Origin: Oceanobacillus chungangensis
GTDB taxonomy: Bacteria > Bacillota > Bacilli > Bacillales > Amphibacillaceae
Length of the DNA: 64,000 nucleotides
Assembly: GCF_003369565.1 (NCBI RefSeq)
Contig: NZ_PIOD01000011.1
Coordinates: 124,001-188,000, forward strand
Reading direction: 5' to 3'
Numbering within the stretch: position 1 is the first letter of the stretch; every line of letters begins with the position of its first letter. The position numbers were made by a program, and so were the translations under genes. This document shows positions 58,354 to 64,000 of this stretch, in pieces. Under the pieces are notes generated by a model. That model had not been told where the DNA came from, did not search any database, and saw only the letters and a list, made by a program, of their open reading frames with translations.

Positions 58354-59106
58354 TTATTCTCCACCCGATAGTTCTAATAATACATTACGAATTTCGTTTA
58401 GCTGAGTATCAATGCCTGCATCAACTCTCCCAAATGGATGTTCAATTATGCATGCATTTTCAGATAAATCTTCTCTCACATAAAGTGATAATTTTGATTC
58501 ATTTTCCAATAAATTAACAAGTTCCTGTTTTTGCTCAAAGACTGTTTCATAATTCATTGGATGTAAAAATATTGAAATTGTCGATCGATCCTCTATTTCT
58601 TTAATAGCTGCTTTAACCAGCTCTAAAAAGGTATCAGGATTCCCGGTAATCGTCGATTTAATAATTTTTTCAGCTACTTTAACTGCCAATTGTGCTATCA
58701 TTTCCTCACTTTTTTCAAGTGTTGCATGATAATCTTTCGTTGTTGTTTCTACAATGGCATTTGCCTTATTTAAGATTTCTTGATATTCAATACGAATTTC
58801 AGACTTTCCAAGTTCAAACCCGGCTGAATAGCCTTCTTCTTTTGCTGATTCAATCCACTTTAATCTTTCCAGTTTCCATGCACTTTTTTCATTCTCTATT
58901 TCTACCTTTGTTGCTTCAAGCAATGATTCTTTTTTATCATTTAACTCCGCAAGCTCAGCATTCGCCTTTTGAACTTCTGTATGTATAGTTGCTACATCTT
59001 CCTCTTTGATCAATTGCCTGTTCTGTTGTTCATCTCTTCTAAGTTCGATTGGCTTAATTTCAATAATTCTACGGTTTGAATCCAGTGATTGGCCAAATTT
59101 AGACAA
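58354..59106 (-). CDS. fliH: Flagellar export ATPase regulator FliH
   Basis: This 250-residue stalk protein of FliI has a long Glu-rich coiled coil (KANAELAELNDKKESLLEAT), a GxxxG-like part (EGYSAGFELGKSE), and a C-terminal VKAAIKEIEDRSTISIFLHP. I use a TTG start at 59106, nine bases after GGAGGAG, giving SKFGQSLDSNRRIIEIKPI. It overlaps fliG by 8 bp. The longer frame starts upstream of that site. Confidence 0.9.
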   Translation of the reverse strand: MSKFGQSLDSNRRIIEIKPIELRRDEQQNRQLIKEEDVATIHTEVQKANAELAELNDKKESLLEATKVEIENEKSAWKLERLKWIESAKEEGYSAGFELGKSEIRIEYQEILNKANAIVETTTKDYHATLEKSEEMIAQLAVKVAEKIIKSTITGNPDTFLELVKAAIKEIEDRSTISIFLHPMNYETVFEQKQELVNLLENESKLSLYVREDLSENACIIEHPFGRVDAGIDTQLNEIRNVLLELSGGE

Positions 59107-60112
59107 TGATATCGTCTCCTCCACCACGCGCAATAACTATTTCACCAATATCCTCTAATCTTCGAATAGTCCCTACAATTCTCGTCTGTGCTTCTTCCAC
59201 ATCACGTAGTCTAACAGGTCCCATATATTCCATTTCTTCCTTAAACGTCTCAGCCATCCGTTGTGACATGTTGGTAAAGACGATTTGCTTAACTTCATCA
59301 CTAGCAACTTTCAGAGCAAGACGTAAATCATCATTTTCTACTTCACGGATAACACGCTGGATCGCACGATTATCTAGAATTACGATATCTTCAAATACAA
59401 ACATCCGCTTCTTGATTTCTTCAGCAAGTTCTGGATCCTGTACTTCAAGTGCATCAAGAATTGTTCGTTCTGTACTGCGATCAACGCCATTTAATACTTC
59501 GACTACTGCAGCAATTCCACCCGTTTGAGTAAAGTCTTCTGTGATAGAGGAGGATAGATTTCTTTCTAAAACCTGCTCAACTTGACTAATTATCTCTGGT
59601 GAAGTAGAATCCATCGTCGCAATCCGTTTAGCAATATCTGCTTGCATTTCCTGAGGTAAGGAAGAAAGAATTTGCCCCGCTTGTTCTGAATCAAGATAAG
59701 AAAGTATAAGTGCTATCGTTTGAGGATGTTCTCCTTGTATGAAATTTAATACCTGCTGTGGATCAGCTTTCCTTGCAAAGTCAAAGGGTCTTACTTGCAG
59801 CGAGGAAGTAAGGCGATTAATAATATTAGAAGCTTCTGTTTTTCCAAATGCTTTTTCTAATACAGTTTTAGCGTAGCCAATACCTCCTTGCGAAATATAG
59901 TCCTGTGCAACAGCAACTTGATGAAATTGCTCAATAACATCTTCTTTTAAACTAGAATCTACTTTTTTCACAGAGGAAATCTCTAAGCTAAGCTTTTCAA
60001 TTTCCTCTTCCGTTAAATGTTTATATACTTGAGCTGAAACATCTGGACCAAGAGAGATTAAAAGAATTGCTGCTTTTTGTTTCCCGCTTAATGCACCTTT
60101 TTGTCTTGCCAT
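59099..60112 (-). CDS. fliG: Flagellar switch protein FliG
   Basis: This C-ring protein contacts the stator, 337 residues (B. subtilis 338). It has LSGKQKAAILLISLGPDVSA, the EHPQTIALILSYL motif and the C-terminal torque helix region EMEYMGPVRLRDVEEAQ. It follows fliF by 12 bp. Confidence 0.97.
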   Translation of the reverse strand: MARQKGALSGKQKAAILLISLGPDVSAQVYKHLTEEEIEKLSLEISSVKKVDSSLKEDVIEQFHQVAVAQDYISQGGIGYAKTVLEKAFGKTEASNIINRLTSSLQVRPFDFARKADPQQVLNFIQGEHPQTIALILSYLDSEQAGQILSSLPQEMQADIAKRIATMDSTSPEIISQVEQVLERNLSSSITEDFTQTGGIAAVVEVLNGVDRSTERTILDALEVQDPELAEEIKKRMFVFEDIVILDNRAIQRVIREVENDDLRLALKVASDEVKQIVFTNMSQRMAETFKEEMEYMGPVRLRDVEEAQTRIVGTIRRLEDIGEIVIARGGGDDIIV

Positions 60113-60124
60113 CTAACAATCCTC

Positions 60125-61723
60125 CTAATCCTGTCCCATCCAACTTCTTAAAAGTTTAGCAAATTCTTCAGGTTTTTCTTTTGCTATTTTTTCCAATTGT
60201 TGTCTTCTGATATCCGATTCTGTTTGTTCCGCATGTTGAATGTCTGGAACCTCAGCAATAACAGTTTCAGTTTCCATCAGTTCTTCTTCAACAACCTCAT
60301 CCTTATTTCGATTTCGAATAAGAAGTACGATTAATAAAATAATAATTGCTAATAATATTCCACCTACAACATACATCCAAGTTTGGATAAACGGTGTAGT
60401 TGCTTGCGGTGTCGTTACACTGCCAGTGAACTCTTGAAATACAATTGAAGTGTTATCAGTTGTTGGTACATTTTCAAATTCATCATCGATTGATGTTGCA
60501 ATAATCGAATCTAAAATTGATGAAATACCTTGTTCGACTGCATTTTGATCTTGCGTAGATAAATATTCAAGCTCTGAACCCTTGGAATCTCTGACACTAT
60601 CAACAGCAACTTGAATACCTAAATCCCTAATTTTATATGGGCTTTCTACAATCTCTTTACGAATACGATTAAATTCATAATTGATTGTTTCTTTATCAAG
60701 CTCATAATCACCATTACCATCACCATTTTGAGTGACTTGGAAATTTGTTACATCCTCTTCACCTGCTCCTGGAACGCCACCTTCTGCAGCATTGCCAGTA
60801 TAGGATTCCTGAATTGTTTCTAAACTTACAGGAAGTCCTTCCATATTCTCAAGATCCACAGGTTCCACTAGCTCTTCTGCTCTATTTTCTTGAGTGAAAT
60901 CAACATCAGCAGTTACGGAAACAATTACGTTGTCCATTCCTACCATCATGCCAATCATTTGCTGCAGTCTCTGTCTAATGTCACGTTCGATATCTTGTTT
61001 TACCGCTTGTTGACTGCTATAAACATCCTGTGCAGCAAGACCTGTATCTGACATCCGATCAAAATATTCAAAATACTGATTCATGATGACGATATTATCT
61101 GCAGGCAAATTTGGCACAGCTTTTGAGACAAGCGTATACAGTGACTCAATCTGATTGCCTTTAAACTGATATCCTTGCTCTGTCGTTAATACAATAGATG
61201 CACTTGCTTCCTCTGATGTTTCATTTGCAAAAACCGGCTTTTCAGGCATGTTAATCATAACTTGGGCATTTTCAATCCCATCAATGCCTGTAATCAAGTT
61301 GGCCAGCTCCGACTGCATTGCATCGAGCTTCATTATATTAAACTCATTATCAGTTATTCCAAAGGAAGAATTCTCACTAAAAAAAGAATAGTCTATGTTT
61401 CCACTGCTTGGTATGCCTTGACCCGCTAAATCAACTAGCAGTGTATCAACCTGTTCTTCCGGTACAGATATCGTCGTCCCACCATCGTCCAACTCATAAG
61501 GCACACCTCTTGAATCTAATTCCGTTTTGATTTGTCCCACTTCTTGCAATGACAAGTTATTATATAATGTGACAAATTTTGTATTATTAACAAACAGGGA
61601 TATTCCGATTATTAATAGTACAACAATTGCGACAGACCCTATAAATATCCCTTTCTGGCTTTTTGTTCGCTTCGTCCAGAAAGTAGTGATATTTTCTCTC
61701 CATTTGGTTATCATTTCATTCAT
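60125..61723 (-). CDS. fliF: MS-ring protein FliF
   Basis: This is the membrane ring of the basal body, 532 residues (B. subtilis 536). It has two membrane helices (about residues 24-42 and 435-460), ring-building motifs including LYNNLSLQEVGQIKTELDSR, and a C-terminal FliG-binding tail ending KLLRSWMGQD. ATG 61723 follows GGTGGGGGAACAT; an earlier start at 61738 includes that site. Confidence 0.95.
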   Translation of the reverse strand: MNEMITKWRENITTFWTKRTKSQKGIFIGSVAIVVLLIIGISLFVNNTKFVTLYNNLSLQEVGQIKTELDSRGVPYELDDGGTTISVPEEQVDTLLVDLAGQGIPSSGNIDYSFFSENSSFGITDNEFNIMKLDAMQSELANLITGIDGIENAQVMINMPEKPVFANETSEEASASIVLTTEQGYQFKGNQIESLYTLVSKAVPNLPADNIVIMNQYFEYFDRMSDTGLAAQDVYSSQQAVKQDIERDIRQRLQQMIGMMVGMDNVIVSVTADVDFTQENRAEELVEPVDLENMEGLPVSLETIQESYTGNAAEGGVPGAGEEDVTNFQVTQNGDGNGDYELDKETINYEFNRIRKEIVESPYKIRDLGIQVAVDSVRDSKGSELEYLSTQDQNAVEQGISSILDSIIATSIDDEFENVPTTDNTSIVFQEFTGSVTTPQATTPFIQTWMYVVGGILLAIIILLIVLLIRNRNKDEVVEEELMETETVIAEVPDIQHAEQTESDIRRQQLEKIAKEKPEEFAKLLRSWMGQD

Positions 61724-61796
61724 ATGTTCCCCCACCAACGTGCAATATGTTCACAATCTAAGTTTGATATACTCTTTCTTGAAATTCGTTATCTAC

Positions 61797-62102
61797 CTAT
61801 ACTTGCATTCGCATTACTTCGTTATAGGCATCGATAACCTTTTTCTGTATTTGCACGGTAGCTTCAAGTGTAATACTTGCTTTTTGTGCTGTAATCATTA
61901 CATTATGTAAATCATCAATATTTCCAGTTGCCAATGCTTCTGTAGCTTTATCTGAATCCATCTGAACATCGTTTAAATTTTCAATTGCACCTTTTAATGT
62001 ATCAGCAAAACTTGTTTGAGCTACTTTCGGCGTAATCGACACATTTCGACTTAATTCTTGTGTTGGATTCAGCTGTGCTATATTGCTGAATATTGTATTC
62101 AT
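61797..62102 (-). CDS. fliE: Basal body protein FliE
   Basis: This is the rod-MS ring adaptor of 101 residues. It has TSFADTLKGAIENLNDVQMD and the C-terminal ASITLEATVQIQKKVIDAYN followed by EVMRMQV, the family hallmark. It follows flgC by 15 bp. Confidence 0.96.
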   Translation of the reverse strand: MNTIFSNIAQLNPTQELSRNVSITPKVAQTSFADTLKGAIENLNDVQMDSDKATEALATGNIDDLHNVMITAQKASITLEATVQIQKKVIDAYNEVMRMQV

Positions 62103-62117
62103 TATTTAGGTCCCTTC

Positions 62118-62570
62118 TTATTTGCCAATTTCTAATGCCTTCATCAACATACTTTTACTAGCATTTAGTGCTGTAATATTTGCTTCATATGATCTTGTAG
62201 CACTCATTAAATCTACCATTTCTTGTAAAGGGTCTACATTTGGCATTTGAACATACCCAGCTTCATCTGCATCTGGATGTGTCGGATTATAAACAACCTT
62301 AAACGGCTCATCATCTTCCCTAATTTCCGAGACCGTTACATTTGATGTTGAGGCATTTTTATTCGTTGCATATTTTAAAATAGAATTAAAATTATTCTCA
62401 CCAGATTCCATTACTACTAGCTTTCTTCGATAGGGTTCATACTCTCCATTCTCATTTACAGTTGCCCTTGTAGTTTGTGCATTTGCGATGTTTGAGGATA
62501 CGACATCCATCCGCAATCGCTGGGTTGTTAATGCACTAGCACTTGCATTAATTGCATTAAAGATTGACAC
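62118..62570 (-). CDS. flgC: Proximal rod protein FlgC
   Basis: This 150-residue rod protein starts SIFNAINASASALTTQRLRM with DVVSSNIANAQTT and ends with the rod-family helix MVDLMSATRSYEANITALNA. It lies 2 bp after flgB. Confidence 0.97.
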   Translation of the reverse strand: MSIFNAINASASALTTQRLRMDVVSSNIANAQTTRATVNENGEYEPYRRKLVVMESGENNFNSILKYATNKNASTSNVTVSEIREDDEPFKVVYNPTHPDADEAGYVQMPNVDPLQEMVDLMSATRSYEANITALNASKSMLMKALEIGK

Positions 62571-62572
62571 AA

Positions 62573-62968
62573 TTAATTACCTCCTCTTAAAACCGTTTGC
62601 AGACTACTGAACTTTCCATTTATCCGGTCCACTAAACTATTATAATAAATTTGATTCTTCGCCAATTCTGCCATTTCAACATCTACATCAACATTATTAC
62701 CATTATTATTGTAAGTCGTATTATTATTGGTTACTACTTGATATGGTGTGATTGTTGTTTGATTAAACGGAATGTGTTTAGAATGGGTAGTTTTTGCTTT
62801 GATCGAGGATTCAAGGGTATCATTTAATACGTTTTTGAATACTACATCTTTTGATTTATAGTTCGGTGTATCGATATTCGCTAAATTAGTAGAAATAGCT
62901 CGATTTTTAGTAGATGAATAATCTAGTGAATGTTCTAATTTTTGAATAGTTCCACTAAATAACCCCAT
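62573..62968 (-). CDS. flgB: Proximal rod protein FlgB
   Basis: This 131-residue rod protein is the first gene of the fla/che operon. It contains RAISTNLANIDTPNYKSKDV and VDVEMAELAKNQIYYNSLVD. The start follows AGGAGGAGATTTTT. A promoter lies about 60 bp upstream. Confidence 0.97.
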   Translation of the reverse strand: MGLFSGTIQKLEHSLDYSSTKNRAISTNLANIDTPNYKSKDVVFKNVLNDTLESSIKAKTTHSKHIPFNQTTITPYQVVTNNNTTYNNNGNNVDVDVEMAELAKNQIYYNSLVDRINGKFSSLQTVLRGGN

Positions 62969-63028
62969 AAAAATCTCCTCCTATTTAATTTTAAACTTAC
63001 GGTCATAAAAACCTTCTTTCATACGAAT

Positions 63029-63057
63029 ATTGTAGTTTATAAAAGTGACAAAGTCTA
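63029..63057 (-). promoter_or_regulatory. Sigma-A-type promoter of the fla/che operon
   Basis: The -10 TACAAT (63029-63034) and -35 TAGACT (63052-63057) are 17 bp apart, upstream of flgB. In B. subtilis the operon also has a sigma-A promoter here, repressed by CodY. I could not find a good CodY box in this sequence. The rest of the 432-bp codY-flgB gap, from about 63060 to 63350, shows nothing I can support. Confidence 0.6.
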
Positions 63058-63352
63058 CTGATTTTCGACAATATCTACAGATTGGAAAACAATTAGTTCT
63101 TTAGGACTGGTTTTATCATGAGTATTAAGTTCTATTTACTGTATAAACATCATCCGATAACTGATAATTGCGCTAATTTACTAGCAATTTCCAACGCTTA
63201 CACCGATATATATACGTTTAGTCCTAGTCAAATCTACTTAGAAGTAAATGTATGGAGCGGATTAACAAACATTATTAGTGAACATCGATTCAAGTGGCCA
63301 ATTAGAAATATACTTGATTAGAAAACTCATGAAGAATCTGAATACAAAGTAG

Positions 63353-63395
63353 ATACAAAAAAAGCTAGGACTCGATTTGAGTCCTAGCTTTTTTA
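63353..63395 (-). terminator. Terminator after codY
   Basis: The long perfect stem AAAGCTAGGACTC/GAGTCCTAGCTTT with a short loop and a run of seven U begins about 10 bp after the codY stop. It separates codY from flgB. Confidence 0.9.
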
Positions 63396-63400
63396 ATTCT

Positions 63401-64000
63401 TTATCTTGTACGTAATTTTTCAAGTTCTACTAAGAATTTATCGTTTAGCACTTTAATGTAAGTACCCTTCATACCTAATGAACGTGACTCAATAACACCA
63501 GCACTTTCCAGCTTACGCAATGCATTAACAATTACAGATCTTGTAATTCCTACTCTATCTGCAATTTTACTTGCTACTAGAAGTCCTTCATTACCGTTTA
63601 ATTCTTCAAAGATGTGATCGATTGCTTCTAATTCACTATAAGATAGTGAGCTAATTGCCATTTGTACTACAGCTTTACTTCTAGCTTCCATTTCAATTTC
63701 TTCTGTCTTTTCATGCAAGATTTCCATACCAACAACTGTTGCGCCATACTCTGCTAGTAATAGATCATCGTTGTTAAAAGTATCGTTCACTCTTCCAAGT
63801 ACAAGTGTTCCTAAACGTTCCCCACCGCCGATAATAGGAACAACTGTTGTTAAACCATTTCTAAATAAATCTTTGTTTTCAACAGGGAATACCGAATGTG
63901 TGCTATCAATATCAAGATTTGCTGTTGTTTCATAAATGCTAGAAAGTCCTTGTGTGTATTCTTCTGGGAATTGTCTTTCTTCCAGCATTTTTTTCATACG
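63401..64000 (-). CDS. codY: GTP- and branched-chain amino acid-sensing repressor CodY (N-terminus beyond window edge)
   Basis: This is the global repressor of nutrient-limitation genes, including motility in B. subtilis. The visible 199 codons cover most of the GAF sensor ([19 protein letters not shown]), the linker helix and the C-terminal winged helix ([39 protein letters not shown]). The reading frame continues past the edge; about 60 N-terminal residues of the usual 259 are missing. The ATG at 63997 is internal. Confidence 0.97.
   Translation of the reverse strand, partial: RMKKMLEERQFPEEYTQGLSSIYETTANLDIDSTHSVFPVENKDLFRNGLTTVVPIIGGGERLGTLVLGRVNDTFNNDDLLLAEYGATVVGMEILHEKTEEIEMEARSKAVVQMAISSLSYSELEAIDHIFEELNGNEGLLVASKIADRVGITRSVIVNALRKLESAGVIESRSLGMKGTYIKVLNDKFLVELEKLRTR

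Noticed and set aside
63040-63080. CodY-binding box upstream of flgB
   Set aside because: The best 15-mer (GATTTTCGACAATAT) has six mismatches to AATTTTCWGAAAATT, too many to call by eye even though regulation by CodY is expected.
63118-63321. Plus-strand frame of 67 codons between flgB and codY
   Set aside because: It would be the only plus-strand gene in the window; the upstream TTTAGGACTGG is a poor ribosome site and no terminator follows. Possible but unsupported.

Overview
The window is a stretch of a low-GC, endospore-forming, motile member of the Bacillota, most likely Bacillaceae close to Oceanobacillus or Virgibacillus. This is inferred from gene order that closely follows Bacillus subtilis and from dipicolinate synthase, SpoIIIE, CodY and a complete fla/che backbone. 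Every gene I accept is on the minus strand, so transcription runs from high to low coordinates. There are no tRNA or rRNA genes, no transposase and no CRISPR array.

Reading in the direction of transcription: codY (cut by the right edge) is followed by the flagellar/chemotaxis operon (about 62968 to 38122). It runs flgB-flgC-fliE-fliF-fliG-fliH-fliI-fliJ-motE-like-fliK-flgD-TIGR02530 gene-flgE-swrD-fliL-fliM-fliY-cheY-fliO-fliP-fliQ-fliR-flhB-flhA-flhF-flhG-cheB-cheW-cheC-cheD-sigD, and then a swrB-like gene. These build the basal body, type III export gate, rod, hook and switch, feed the chemotaxis adaptation system, and end with the sigma factor for late flagellar genes. The histidine kinase gene cheA, expected between cheB and cheW, is missing.

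Next comes the translation/envelope block: rpsB-tsf, pyrH-frr, uppS-cdsA, rasP, polC, then the rimP-nusA-ylxR-ylxQ-infB-ylxP-rbfA-truB-ribF cluster, rpsO and pnp. dxr (expected between cdsA and rasP) and proS (expected between rasP and polC) are absent. The block from ylxY to ylzJ carries ylxY, mlpA, ymxH, the dipicolinate operon spoVFA-spoVFB (with a good sigma-K-type promoter), asd, dapG, dapA, tepA and ylzJ. The expected rnjB (ymfA) between dapA and tepA is absent. spoIIIE follows. The last unit is a nucleoside ABC importer (lipoprotein plus ATPase) behind a guanine-class purine riboswitch.

Several intergenic gaps of 200 to 500 bp hold degenerate, structured, dispersed repeats instead of genes. 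The clearest is a 368-bp element with 22-bp imperfect terminal inverted repeats between ylxY and pnp. Three of the four sites where a B. subtilis gene is missing (rnjB, dxr, proS) are occupied by such repeats. The most interesting observations are the missing cheA, the missing dxr/proS/rnjB, the guanine riboswitch, the repeat families, and a decayed reading frame between sigD and the swrB-like gene. I found no convincing wholly new system.
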